64,000 nucleotides of DNA from positions 868,001 through 932,000 of the forward strand of contig JADJTH010000008.1 of assembly GCA_016711325.1 (NCBI GenBank). Reading direction: 5' to 3'. The stretch is from Nigerium sp. (GTDB lineage: Bacteria > Actinomycetota > Actinomycetes > Propionibacteriales > Propionibacteriaceae). Shown here piece by piece: positions 8,957 through 20,677 of this stretch. The notes under the pieces are model-generated. The model saw only the letters and a list, made by a program, of their open reading frames with translations, did not search any database and had not been told where the DNA came from. Positions within the stretch are counted from its first letter, which is position 1. Every line of letters starts with the position of its first letter. A program made the position numbers and the translations under genes.

Positions 8957-8964
8957 GGGCCCCG

Positions 8965-11900
8965 ATGAACGAGATCCACCTCCACACCTCCGCCGGTCTG
9001 GACGCCCTGGCCGCGGCCTTCGCCGCCCACGTGAGCGTGGCGGGCGATCCGTTCGCGCGTCCGCTCGTGCTGGTGCCCGGGGCCGGCGTGCAGCGCTGGC
9101 TCAGCCAGCAGGCCGCGCGGGGAGCCTCCGACGGCGAGGGGATCACCGCGGGGTGGGACGTGCAGCGCCTCGGCGCCCTCGACGAGCTGGTCGGCGGGCG
9201 GCGTGCCGACGACCCGTGGGCGCCGCAGCGGCTGGTGTGGTCGATTCTGGCGGCGACCGACGCCGGCGCGGCCGGTTTGGAGCCCCTCGCCGCGCACCTG
9301 GCGGCCAACGACCAGCGCTACGCGAACGCGCTACGCCTCGCGCGGTTGTTCGCCCGCTACGCCGACCATCGGCCGGCGATGCTGGCCGGCTGGCTCGCCG
9401 ATCCGGACGCCGCGGCGTTTGCCCTGGGTTTCGACGCCTGGCAGGTGCGGCTGTGGCAGGCCCTGCACACACTGATCGGCGCGCCCGATCCGGTGCGGGC
9501 GCGACCCCTGCTCGCCGCGGCCATCGCCGACGGCGACCGTGCGGTGCGGTGGCCGCAGGTCCACGTGTTCGCGCCGCGCCGCTCCACGCCGGCCCAGCGC
9601 GCGCTGCTCGCCGCGCTCGCCACCCGGGTGCCGGTGCACGTGTGGCTGCCCACCTGTGGCCCGGCCGAGACCGGCAACGCGCTCGCGCTCGCGCTCGGAC
9701 GCCCCGCGCGCACCTGGCACCAGGAGTGGGCGGCGCTCGCCGGCCGGGGCACCGAGCACCCGTCGCCCGTACCGGGCGGCACCGCACTCGCGGCGCTGCA
9801 GGCGTCCGTGCACGCGGGGGCGCCCGTGCCCGCGACCGAGGGTGACGGCAGTCTCACGATCCACGCCAGCCACGGCGAGGCGCGGCAGGTCGAGGTGCTC
9901 CGCGAGGTGCTCACCGGCTTGTTCGCCGATGACCCGACCCTCGAGCCGCGCGACGTGGTCGTCGCCTGCCCCGACCCGGCCGCGCTCGCGCCCCACCTGT
10001 CCGGCGCCTTCGGCGCGCCCGCGGGGGGCGTCCGTACCGCCGAGCCGCATCCGGCCACCCACCTGCGCGTGCAGATCGTCGACGCCGGCGCCGCGGGCGC
10101 CAACCAGGTGTTCGCGCTGGTCCGCGACCTGATGGGCCTGCGCGCGAGCCGTGCGACGGCGTCCGACCTGCTCGCGCTGGCCTCACACCCGTTCGTCGCA
10201 CGCCGGTTCGGGCTCAGCACCGACGATCTGGCCCGGCTCGAAGACCTGACCGCCGCCGCCGGCGTCCGCTGGGGCATCGGGCGCGAGCACCGGGCCTGGT
10301 TCGGGCTCGGCGACGTGGCGCAGAACACCTGGCAACTGGGCGTCCAACGGTTGGTGATGGGCGAGGCGTTCAGCTCCGACGGGCTCGCCAGCGCCGGCGT
10401 GGTGAGCACGGTCGACGACGTCTCCTCGACCGACACCGTCCTGATCGGCGCGCTCGCCGAGCTTGTCAGCCGTGCGTCGCGGCTCGTCCATTCCCTGGGC
10501 GAGCCCGCGACGGTCGCGGAATGGACGGCGCGGCTGCGTCACGTCGTGGCGCAGATGACCGACGTGCCGTTCGCGGACGGCTGGCAGCTCAGCCAGTTCT
10601 GGGCGGTGCTGGCGTCGATCGAGACCCGCGCCGGCGATTCGTGTGCGCGGCTCGCCCCGACCGACGCCCTGGCGCTGCTCGGCGACCATTTCGCCGACCG
10701 CGGCGTCCGCCCCGCCTACGGGAACGGGTCGCTGGTGGTGTGCGCGCTCGACGCGCTCGCGCGCGTGCCCCACCGCGTGGTGTGTCTGGTCGGGCTCGAC
10801 GACCGTTCGTTTCCCCGCCGGGGCCTCGGCGACGGCGACGACCTGCTGGTGCGGCAGCCGCGGCCGGGCGATCCCGACCCGGGGGCCGACGACCGCCAGG
10901 CGCTCCTCGACGCGGTGCTCGCGGCGTCCGAGCGGCTGGTCGTGATCTACCAGGGGCAGTCGACCCTCACGCCCGAGCCCCACTACCCGCCGGCTGGGCT
11001 GCAGGACCTGATCGAGGCGGCCGGCCCGGGCGCACTGCGCGCCGAGACGCTGCAGCCGTTCGCGCCGGCCAACTTCGCGGGCGTTCCTCGCTCGTTCGAC
11101 CGGACGGCGCTCGCGGGGGCGCGCGCGCTCACCTCGCCGCGGCGTCCGGGCCCCGACCGGTTCGCGGTCGCGCACGTGCACCGTCGCGCGCCGCTGGAGG
11201 CGCTCGACGTCGACCGGCTGGTCGCGTTCCTGCAGCATCCGGGCCGCTTCCTGCTCAAGGAACGCGCCGATCTCACCCTCGGCGACGACGATCCGCTGGA
11301 CGAGTCGATCCCGCTCGAGCTGGCCCCGCTCGCCCGGTGGAAGGCGGGCGACGCCATGCTCGCGTCGCTGCGCGCCGGGCATTCGCCCGAGGCGGTCGAG
11401 ACCGACCAGTGGCTGAGCGGCCGCCTGCCACCACGACGGCTGGGGTCGGCGGCGCTGCGCCCGTTGACCGCGACCGCACGCACGGTGCACCAGTCGTTCC
11501 TCCGCGTGGTCGGCGACGCGGTGCCCGAGGTCACGGCGATCGATCTCGACCTCGACGGCGTGCGGCTGACCGGTCGCCTGCTCACCCGGGCCGGGCAGGT
11601 GGCCGAGTCGCACTTCGGACGCGTCGGTCCCAAGCATCTGGCCGCGGCGTGGGTGCGGCAGCTCGCGCTCACCGTCCAGCACGGACGCCGCACGGACGCG
11701 GTCCTGGTCGGCGACCGGGGCACGCGCCGGCTGCTGGCGCCGCCACCCGACATGGCGGCGCAGTTCCTGTCCGACCTGCTGACCCTGGCCGGGCACGGCA
11801 CCGAGCGCGTGCTGCCGATGCCGCCGCGCGTCGCGCAGTTCTGGGCCGAGCAGCGCTACCGCGGCCTCGAGCCGCGCGACGACCCCGACCAGCTGGCCAG

Positions 11901-12072
11901 GCTGTGGCGCTGGGACCGCGACGCGGTCTGGAAGCTGTGGTACCCGGGCGAGCGCACCCCGTGGGCGACGCGGCGCGAGGCCGACGATCCCTGGGGCGGG
12001 CCGGGCGAGGACACGGTCCTCGGCGCGCTCGCGATGCGGGTGTGGGAGCCGATCAGGAGGGCCGTGCCGTGA
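8965..12072 (+). CDS. recC: RecBCD nuclease/helicase subunit RecC
   Basis: A 1035-residue protein (E. coli RecC is 1122). It has the RecC N-terminus (HLHTSAGLDALAAAFAAH) and the inactive helicase-like fold, including PLVLVPGAGVQRWLSQQ, with no functional Walker A. Motifs such as VCLVGLDDRSFPRR and a C-terminal dead-nuclease region follow. RecC is the subunit that scans for Chi in E. coli. The ATG at 8965 has no ribosome site and is probably leaderless. It overlaps recB by GTGA, so synthesis of the complex is coupled. recC lies first, giving the order C-B-D. Confidence 0.93.
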   Translation: MNEIHLHTSAGLDALAAAFAAHVSVAGDPFARPLVLVPGAGVQRWLSQQAARGASDGEGITAGWDVQRLGALDELVGGRRADDPWAPQRLVWSILAATDAGAAGLEPLAAHLAANDQRYANALRLARLFARYADHRPAMLAGWLADPDAAAFALGFDAWQVRLWQALHTLIGAPDPVRARPLLAAAIADGDRAVRWPQVHVFAPRRSTPAQRALLAALATRVPVHVWLPTCGPAETGNALALALGRPARTWHQEWAALAGRGTEHPSPVPGGTALAALQASVHAGAPVPATEGDGSLTIHASHGEARQVEVLREVLTGLFADDPTLEPRDVVVACPDPAALAPHLSGAFGAPAGGVRTAEPHPATHLRVQIVDAGAAGANQVFALVRDLMGLRASRATASDLLALASHPFVARRFGLSTDDLARLEDLTAAAGVRWGIGREHRAWFGLGDVAQNTWQLGVQRLVMGEAFSSDGLASAGVVSTVDDVSSTDTVLIGALAELVSRASRLVHSLGEPATVAEWTARLRHVVAQMTDVPFADGWQLSQFWAVLASIETRAGDSCARLAPTDALALLGDHFADRGVRPAYGNGSLVVCALDALARVPHRVVCLVGLDDRSFPRRGLGDGDDLLVRQPRPGDPDPGADDRQALLDAVLAASERLVVIYQGQSTLTPEPHYPPAGLQDLIEAAGPGALRAETLQPFAPANFAGVPRSFDRTALAGARALTSPRRPGPDRFAVAHVHRRAPLEALDVDRLVAFLQHPGRFLLKERADLTLGDDDPLDESIPLELAPLARWKAGDAMLASLRAGHSPEAVETDQWLSGRLPPRRLGSAALRPLTATARTVHQSFLRVVGDAVPEVTAIDLDLDGVRLTGRLLTRAGQVAESHFGRVGPKHLAAAWVRQLALTVQHGRRTDAVLVGDRGTRRLLAPPPDMAAQFLSDLLTLAGHGTERVLPMPPRVAQFWAEQRYRGLEPRDDPDQLARLWRWDRDAVWKLWYPGERTPWATRREADDPWGGPGEDTVLGALAMRVWEPIRRAVP

Positions 12073-15000
12073 CCGATCTCGCGACGAGCGCCGCGTTCGA
12101 CCTGACCGCGCCGCTGCCCGCGGGCACGACCGTGCTGGAGGCGTCCGCCGGCACCGGCAAGACCTACGCCATCGCCGCTCTGGCCGCCCGCGCAATCGCC
12201 GACGGCACCACCGGCGTCGAGGATCTGCTGCTGATCACCTTCTCGCGCGCCGCCACCGCCGAGTTGCGCACGCGGGTCCGCGAGCGGCTGCGGGGCACCG
12301 CCACCGCGCTGGCCGAGGCCGCCCGGGGTGTGCCGCCCGCGGACGCCGTCGCGGCCGCGCTGGCGGACGCCCCCGTCGACGAGGTGGCCGCGCGCAGAGC
12401 CCGACTGGAGCGGGCCGTCGCCGACTTCGACCGCGCGGCGATCATGACCACGCACGAGTTCTGCCACGGCATGCTCGCCGGGCTCGGGATCCTCGCGGCG
12501 CAGACCCCGCAGTCGACGCTGGTCGAAGACCTCACCCCGCTCGCGATCGAGGTGGCGCAGGACACCTACGTCCGGCTGTTCGCCGACGAACCGCACGGCG
12601 CACCGTTCGCGTACGGCAGGCAGTGGGACGCCGAGCCCGGCGCGGTCGACATCGCCCGCGCCGTGGTCAACGAGATCGCCGAGATCGTCGGCGCCGGCGC
12701 ACCGGGGGCGGCGGGAGCCCGCGCCGAGTTCGCGCAGTCGCTGCGCGCCGAGGTCGAGCGCCGCAAGGCCGCCCTGCGGCTGTACTCGTTCGACGACCAG
12801 CTCACCCGGCTGGATGCCGCGCTGAGCGATTCGCGCACGGGGCCTCAGGCATGCGCGCGGCTGGCGCGCCGCTTTCCGGTGGTGCTCGTGGACGAGTTCC
12901 AAGACACCGACCCGACGCAGTGGAGCGTGCTGCGCCAGGCGTTCGCGGGTGCGGCGACGCTGGTGCTGATCGGCGACCCGAAGCAGGCGATCTACGGGTT
13001 CCGCGGCGGCGACGTCCACACCTACCGGCTGGCCGTCGAGCAAGCGGGAACGGTGACGACGCTCGGCGTCAACCATCGCTCCGACCCCGAGGTGGTCGAA
13101 GGCGTCGGGCTGCTGTTCTCAGGGGTGGCGCTGGGCGAGGGCATCGTGGCGCCGCCGGTCGAGGCCGCGCGCTCCTCGGCGCTCGTCGGGCGGGCCGGCA
13201 CGCCGTGGCAGCGCGGCGTCCAGGTGCGCGCGGTCGAGTCCGAGCACGCCACCCATCCGTCGGTCGCCGGTCGGGCGATCACCCGCGACCTGATCGCGGT
13301 GGTGGCCGAGCTCACGGCGTCCGGCGGGCCGCTGACCCGCGACGGCGCGCCGCTGACCCGCGACGGCGCGCCGCTGCGTCCCCGCGAGATCGCCGTGCTG
13401 GTGCGTTCGAACCGACGCGGGCAGGAGCTGGCCGCGGCGCTCGCGGCAGCCGGGCAGCCGGCTACTTTCTCCGGCTCCGACTCGGTCTTCGGGTCGGACG
13501 CCGCCGACGACTGGCTCGCCTTGCTGCGGGCGCTCGACCAGCCGCGCCGCCCCTACCTGCGCCGGGCGTTCCTCACCGACTTCGTCGGCGCGACCGTCAC
13601 CACCATGGCACTGGCCGACGACGACCAGATCGCGTCGTGGTCGCTGCTGGTCCACACGTGGGCGCGCATGCTCGCCCGTTCTGGGGTGCCGGCGCTGTGG
13701 GCCGCGATCGAGGCCGACACGGGCATCGGCGCACGGCTGCTCGGGCGCCCCGGGGGCGAGCGTCAGCTCACCGACCACCGCCACCTGGTCGAACTGCTGC
13801 ACGCCCATCGCCGCACCGGACGCGCCGCGCGGGCGCGCGACCTGGCGTCCTGGTTGACCGGTCAGGCCGACGGAACGGCCGGGGGCGGAGGCGTCCGGCG
13901 GCGCGACACCGACGCCGACGCGGTGCAGGTGATGACGATCCACCGCTCCAAGGGCCTGCAATGGCCCGTCGTGTTGCTGCCCGAATCGTGCCGGCAACGC
14001 TCGGCGGACGTCGATCGCGGGCGCCTGCTCGTCCTCCCGTCCGGCGACGGGCGGATCGTCGACGTCGGCGGGCTCCGCAGCCCCGCGCGCGCCGACCGCT
14101 GGCAGCGATGGCTCACCGAAGAGGGCGACGAGGCCCTGCGCGCGCTCTACGTCGGCCTCACCCGCGCGCGGTCGCGAGCCGTCACCTGGTGGGCGCACCA
14201 CTGGGAGACGGAGTCCTCTCCCGTCCACCGGCTGCTGCACGCCGCCCACGATCCCGGCCGGCCCGAGCGACCGGCGCTGCGCTACCCCACCCGCGGCCGT
14301 CCCGGCGGCGGATCGCCGACCGGGCTCGCGTGGCTGGCCGACTCGGCGGTGGCCTGCGTCGCGGTGCCCGCGGACGCCGCCCCCCCGGCGCCGGTGGCGG
14401 TGGCGGACGCGTCGCCGCTCGGCGTCCGCCGGTGGAGCCGCACCGTCGACCAGACGTGGCGGCGCACCTCGTACTCGGGTCTGACCGCTCTCGCGCACGA
14501 GTCCGCGCCGCTGGATTCGCCGCTGGTCGACGACGAGCAGGGCGAGGTGCCCGACGACGCGGCGTCCGCGGTGACCGAACCGTCGTGGCAGCAGCCTTCG
14601 CCGCTTGCCGGTCTGCCGGCAGGTGCCGCCTTCGGCACACTCGTGCACGCGATCTACGAGCACACCGACGCGACGGGCGAGCGGTGGCAAGCCGATCTGG
14701 CCCGCGCGAGCGCTGACGCGCTGCGGCAGTGGCCGCTCGGCGACGTGGACGCCGCCGTGCTCGCCGCCGCGCTGGAGCCGAGCTTCACCACCCCGCTCGG
14801 CCCGCTCGGTCACGACCGGACGCTGCGCGACTTCGCGCCGTCCGACCGGCTCTCGGAGCTCGACTTCGAGTTCGCCCTCGACAACCCGCGCGCCACGCTC
14901 GCCGACGTGGCCCGGCTGCTCGGCGAGCATCTCGACGCCGACGACCCACTGGCGTGCTACGCCGAACGGCTCGACCGTCCGGGCCTGGCCGACCAGGCGC

Positions 15001-15422
15001 TGCACGGTTTCCTCACCGGTTCGATCGACTCGGTGCTGCGGCTCGCCGGCGACACCGACGGCGATGCGGGCGGTCGCGGCTTCCTGGTGGTCGACTACAA
15101 GACCAACCGTCTCGCACCGCCCGACGAGGAGCTGACCCTCGGCCACTACACGCCGTCGGCCATGGCCGAGGCGATGATGGTCAGCCACTACCCGCTGCAG
15201 GCCCTGTTGTACTGCGTTGCGCTGCACCGCTTCCTGCGGCTTCGGCTCGCCGGCTACGACCCCGAGCGGCACCTCGCCGGTGTGCTCTACCTGTTCGTGC
15301 GCGGCATGGCCGGGCCGGACACTCCTGCGGTGGCCGGGGTTCCGCTCGGCGTCTTCAGCTGGCGTCCGCCGGTCGCGCTGGTCCTGGCGCTGTCGCGCCT
15401 TCTCGCGGGAGGGGACGCATGA
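12069..15422 (+). CDS. recB: RecBCD helicase-nuclease subunit RecB
   Basis: A 1117-residue protein (E. coli 1180). It has a superfamily 1 motor with Walker A SAGTGKT (Lys31), DEFQDTD (from Asp275), GDPKQAIYGFRGGD and VMTIHRSKGLQWPVV, then a C-terminal RecB nuclease domain with catalytic VVDYKTN (Asp1009, Lys1011). Residues about 420-435 are two tandem PLTRDGA heptapeptides followed by a partial copy, encoded by a 21-bp tandem duplication at 13329-13370 in a linker. The GTG at 12069 overlaps the recC stop. Together with RecC and RecD it resects double-strand ends for RecA-dependent repair. Both helicase and nuclease residues look intact. Confidence 0.95.
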   Translation: MTDLATSAAFDLTAPLPAGTTVLEASAGTGKTYAIAALAARAIADGTTGVEDLLLITFSRAATAELRTRVRERLRGTATALAEAARGVPPADAVAAALADAPVDEVAARRARLERAVADFDRAAIMTTHEFCHGMLAGLGILAAQTPQSTLVEDLTPLAIEVAQDTYVRLFADEPHGAPFAYGRQWDAEPGAVDIARAVVNEIAEIVGAGAPGAAGARAEFAQSLRAEVERRKAALRLYSFDDQLTRLDAALSDSRTGPQACARLARRFPVVLVDEFQDTDPTQWSVLRQAFAGAATLVLIGDPKQAIYGFRGGDVHTYRLAVEQAGTVTTLGVNHRSDPEVVEGVGLLFSGVALGEGIVAPPVEAARSSALVGRAGTPWQRGVQVRAVESEHATHPSVAGRAITRDLIAVVAELTASGGPLTRDGAPLTRDGAPLRPREIAVLVRSNRRGQELAAALAAAGQPATFSGSDSVFGSDAADDWLALLRALDQPRRPYLRRAFLTDFVGATVTTMALADDDQIASWSLLVHTWARMLARSGVPALWAAIEADTGIGARLLGRPGGERQLTDHRHLVELLHAHRRTGRAARARDLASWLTGQADGTAGGGGVRRRDTDADAVQVMTIHRSKGLQWPVVLLPESCRQRSADVDRGRLLVLPSGDGRIVDVGGLRSPARADRWQRWLTEEGDEALRALYVGLTRARSRAVTWWAHHWETESSPVHRLLHAAHDPGRPERPALRYPTRGRPGGGSPTGLAWLADSAVACVAVPADAAPPAPVAVADASPLGVRRWSRTVDQTWRRTSYSGLTALAHESAPLDSPLVDDEQGEVPDDAASAVTEPSWQQPSPLAGLPAGAAFGTLVHAIYEHTDATGERWQADLARASADALRQWPLGDVDAAVLAAALEPSFTTPLGPLGHDRTLRDFAPSDRLSELDFEFALDNPRATLADVARLLGEHLDADDPLACYAERLDRPGLADQALHGFLTGSIDSVLRLAGDTDGDAGGRGFLVVDYKTNRLAPPDEELTLGHYTPSAMAEAMMVSHYPLQALLYCVALHRFLRLRLAGYDPERHLAGVLYLFVRGMAGPDTPAVAGVPLGVFSWRPPVALVLALSRLLAGGDA

Positions 15423-17137
15423 CCGATACGCCGCTGGCCACGACCTCGGACACGCTGCTGGCCGACTTCAACTCCGTCGGGGCGCTCACCTGGGCGGACG
15501 TACACCCCGCGCAGCACCTGGCCCATCTGTTCGGCGAGAAGGACTCACGGGTCAAACTCGCGATCGCCCTGACCGTGCGGGCGCTGCGCGCCGGCTCGAT
15601 CTGCCTGCCCCTGGACCGGTTGCGCGAGCTCGACCTCGACGAAGACGCCACCGAGATCCCCGATCCGTGGTGGCCCGAACAGCAGGCCTGGGCCGACGCG
15701 CTGCGCGCCAGCCCGGCCGTGACCGTCGGCGACGGCGGCCCCGGAGACCGGCCGCTACGCCTGGTCGACGGCGCGCTCTACCTCGAGCGGCATTTCGCCG
15801 ACCAGGAGTCCGTCCGTCGCAGCCTGCTCGCCCGGCTGGCCACGGCGCCGGCGTCCGGCTCGCCCGAGGGCCAGCAGGCGGCCATCGCGCTGGCGCTGAG
15901 CAGCCCCGTGACGGTGATCGCGGGCGGTCCAGGGGTCGGTAAGACCTACACGATCAGGAAGATCATCGAGCGGCTGCGCGCCGCCCAGCCCGGCGCGCTC
16001 GTCGGCCTCGCGGCACCCACGGGAAAGGCGGCCGCCCGGATGACGGAATCGCTCGGCTCCTCCGGACTGACCGCACTCACCCTGCACGCGCTGCTGCGCA
16101 GCCGCGCCGGGTCCCGAACCCGGTTCCTTCACGACGCCGAGCATCCGCTGCCGCACGACGTGGTGATCGTGGACGAGATGTCGATGGTGTCGATGGTGAT
16201 GATGAGCCGGCTCCTGGAGGCGCTCAAGCCGTCCGCGCGGCTGGTCCTGGTGGGCGATCCCGACCAACTCAGCTCGGTGGACGCCGGCAGCGTGCTCGCC
16301 GACATCACGCGCGCCCGCGCGAGCACAGGGATCGTCGCCCGGCTGACCCACAACCACCGATTCGGCGGCGACATCGCCACGCTCGCCCACGCGATCCGCG
16401 ACGGCGATGCCGACACCGCGCTCGAGGTACTGACACGAGGCCCTTCCACCGCTACCGGCACCGGCTTCCCCACCGCTCTCGGCCGGACGGACGATCGAGC
16501 AGGAACGAGCGTGTCGCTCGTCGATCTCGACGTCGGCACCGCCCGGCTGCGCGACCGCACCGTCGCTGCGGGCCAGGCCGTGTTCGAGGCCGCGTCCCGG
16601 CACGACCCCGACGCCGCCCTCCGCGCCCTCGATTCGCACCGACTGCTGTGCGGGCATCGCAGCGGCCGTCACGGGGTGGCGCGCTGGGCGCGCGAGGTCC
16701 AGGCCTGGCTGACGCACGGCGTCCCCGGGTATTCGACCGACGGGGAGTTCCACCTCGGGCGTCCGGTCATGGTGACCGCGAACCGCCCCGAGTTCGGGCT
16801 GTTCAACGGCGACACCGGGGTCGTCCTGGTCGACGACGAACGCCCACAGGCATGGTTCCGGTCGGGCGGGCGTCTGCAATCGCTGTCCCCGTTCCTGCTG
16901 GAAGGGCTCACCAGCGTGCATGCGATGACGATCCACAAGGCGCAAGGCAGTCAGTTCGCGCATGTGAGCGTCGTCCTGCCGCCGTCCGGATCCCCGCTGC
17001 TCACCCGTGAGCTGCTGTACACGGCCGTCTCCCGCGCCGAGACGTCGGTGCTGCTGCTGGGCGACCGGGACGCCGTCGTCGAGGCGATCGCGCGGCCGGC
17101 GCGCCGCATGAGCGGGCTCGCCGAGCGCCTGCGCTAG
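15419..17137 (+). CDS. recD: RecBCD 5'-3' helicase subunit RecD
   Basis: A 572-residue protein (E. coli 608). It has an N-terminal RecB-binding domain (1-140), then a superfamily 1B helicase with GGPGVGKT (Lys175), a TGKAAARM motif, Walker B VDEMSMVSM (Asp252, Glu253), GDPDQLSSVDAGSVL, and AMTIHKAQGSQF near the C-terminus. The ATG overlaps the recB stop (ATGA). It is the last gene of recCBD. Its stop codon at 17135-17137 abuts a truncated antisense nitroreductase start, which marks a recombination junction. Confidence 0.95.
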   Translation: MTDTPLATTSDTLLADFNSVGALTWADVHPAQHLAHLFGEKDSRVKLAIALTVRALRAGSICLPLDRLRELDLDEDATEIPDPWWPEQQAWADALRASPAVTVGDGGPGDRPLRLVDGALYLERHFADQESVRRSLLARLATAPASGSPEGQQAAIALALSSPVTVIAGGPGVGKTYTIRKIIERLRAAQPGALVGLAAPTGKAAARMTESLGSSGLTALTLHALLRSRAGSRTRFLHDAEHPLPHDVVIVDEMSMVSMVMMSRLLEALKPSARLVLVGDPDQLSSVDAGSVLADITRARASTGIVARLTHNHRFGGDIATLAHAIRDGDADTALEVLTRGPSTATGTGFPTALGRTDDRAGTSVSLVDLDVGTARLRDRTVAAGQAVFEAASRHDPDAALRALDSHRLLCGHRSGRHGVARWAREVQAWLTHGVPGYSTDGEFHLGRPVMVTANRPEFGLFNGDTGVVLVDDERPQAWFRSGGRLQSLSPFLLEGLTSVHAMTIHKAQGSQFAHVSVVLPPSGSPLLTRELLYTAVSRAETSVLLLGDRDAVVEAIARPARRMSGLAERLR

Positions 17138-17235
17138 CCGCGGGTGTTGCTCCAGCTCGGCGCGTGCCTCGCGTCCTCGAGGATCGCGGCCAGCACGTCG
17201 GACGGCATCGGGGTCGTGGCGAAAAGGTCGTTCAT
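17134..17235 (-). pseudogene. N-terminal remnant of a nitroreductase-family gene
   Basis: The minus strand encodes 33 residues, starting MNDLFATTPMPSDVLAAI and ending with HAPSWSNTRG and a stop. The run ILEDARHAPSWSNTR is the typical start of an FMN nitroreductase, which should continue for about 200 residues with QPW. Here it stops exactly where recD ends; its TAG (17136-17134) overlaps the recD TAG. The rest of the gene is not in the window. The ATG and family motif are intact, so it is a recent truncation. It lies 15 bp beyond the end of the UvrA-like gene on the same strand. I infer it was a functional gene before recCBD arrived or a deletion occurred. Confidence 0.75.
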
Positions 17236-17250
17236 GGCCACGCCGCCACC

Positions 17251-19614
<2,364 letters not shown>

Positions 19615-19733
19615 ACGTGTCCTCTGCGTCCGGCGATAAGCGACGGACAAGCATCGCACGTCCGAACGTGCGCGTCGAGGGTCCTGGGTGGCTGGGTGCC
19701 GACCCGCGCGAGCGCGCCGGTTGATGGACACCT

Positions 19734-19753
19734 GTGGCCCGACTACGGGCCAC
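19734..19753 (-). terminator. Short hairpin after nudC
   Basis: A perfect 8-bp stem GTGGCCCG/CGGGCCAC with a 4-nt loop lies 23 bp past the nudC stop on the minus strand. No T-run follows. It could serve as a weak terminator separating nudC from the UvrA-like gene. Confidence 0.5.
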
Positions 19754-19775
19754 GAGTCTCCGGTGATCGGAGCGG

Positions 19776-20642
19776 TCAGGCGTCCAGCGTGCCCGCGCGC
19801 CAGGAGGCGATGATCCGCGAGGCGATGGACGAGCGCATCGGCAGCGTCAGGTCGCCGGCGTCGACGAGCCGCGTCAGGTCGTGCGGGGTGTAGAAGTGCG
19901 CCCATTCGATCTCGGCGCCGTCGACGCGGATCTCGGCGCCGACCGCGCGGGCCACGAATCCGAGCATCAGCGAGCGCGGAAACGGCCACGGCTGGCTGCC
20001 GACGTAGCGCACCGAGGACAGCTGGAGCCCCGATTCCTCGCGGATCTCGCGGCGGACGGCCGCCTCGAGCGACTCCCCCGCCTCGACGAACCCGGCGAGG
20101 ATCGACACACGCGTGGATTCCCAGCCGGTGTGGTGGCCGAGCAGGAGGCGTCCGGCCTCGTCGAGGATGGCCACGATGACCGCCGGATCGGTGCGCGGGA
20201 AACGCTGCCGGTCGCAGCCGGGGCACCAGCGCATATACCCGCCCTCGCGCACCTGGGTTCGGGTGCCGCACTGCCCGCAGAACGGCGCGACCCGATGCCA
20301 GTTCACGAGCGCGACCGCGGTGGTGGCGATGTCGGCCTGGGTCTCGTCGAGGACGCCGCCGAGCTGACGCAGGGATGCCGACGGGCCTTGCGGAGTCGCG
20401 GCCGCGACGAACCAGGGCTCGCCCGCCACCGTGCCGATCAGGTAGTGGTGTTCGGGCTCGTACTCCCCTCCTGGCAAGAACCAGCGCAGCCGTTGGCCGC
20501 CGGGATCGGAGGAGAGGTTCGAGTGGTCGTCCACGCCGATCACGCGCGCGGACGGATGCCGCCACAAGCCCGCGACCACAGCAGGATCCAGCCGTCCCTC
20601 GGACGCCCGATCCAGTTCGCTGCGCACGACCCACGGTTCCAT
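19776..20642 (-). CDS. nudC: NAD(+) diphosphatase / NAD-RNA decapping enzyme NudC
   Basis: A 288-residue protein with the NudC layout: N-terminal domain, zinc ribbon C122-GQ-C125 and C140-PG-C143, then the Nudix box (Gly184-Leu206, with the catalytic REIREES at 198-204) and the NudC-specific SQPWPFPRS (216-224). All expected residues are present. It hydrolyses NAD(H) to NMN(H) and AMP and can remove NAD caps from RNA. The ATG at 20642 is preferred over GTG two codons upstream because TATGTT (minus strand, 20654-20649) lies 6 nt before it, a leaderless arrangement. It is next to adnB, as in mycobacteria. Confidence 0.93.
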   Translation of the reverse strand: MEPWVVRSELDRASEGRLDPAVVAGLWRHPSARVIGVDDHSNLSSDPGGQRLRWFLPGGEYEPEHHYLIGTVAGEPWFVAAATPQGPSASLRQLGGVLDETQADIATTAVALVNWHRVAPFCGQCGTRTQVREGGYMRWCPGCDRQRFPRTDPAVIVAILDEAGRLLLGHHTGWESTRVSILAGFVEAGESLEAAVRREIREESGLQLSSVRYVGSQPWPFPRSLMLGFVARAVGAEIRVDGAEIEWAHFYTPHDLTRLVDAGDLTLPMRSSIASRIIASWRAGTLDA

Positions 20643-20648
20643 GCGCAC

Positions 20649-20654
20649 AACATA
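20649..20654 (-). promoter_or_regulatory. Candidate -10 box for leaderless nudC
   Basis: TATGTT on the minus strand ends 6 nt before the nudC ATG. It has the actinobacterial TANNNT form and there is no ribosome-binding sequence, so a leaderless transcript is likely. No clear -35 element is visible. Confidence 0.35.
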
Positions 20655-20677
20655 GCCCTCGGCGCTGTCTGGGCAGG

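Noticed and set aside
10183..12195. 670-codon minus-strand frame across recC and recB
   Set aside because: Low-complexity Arg/Pro/His sequence opposite genuine RecBCD motifs.
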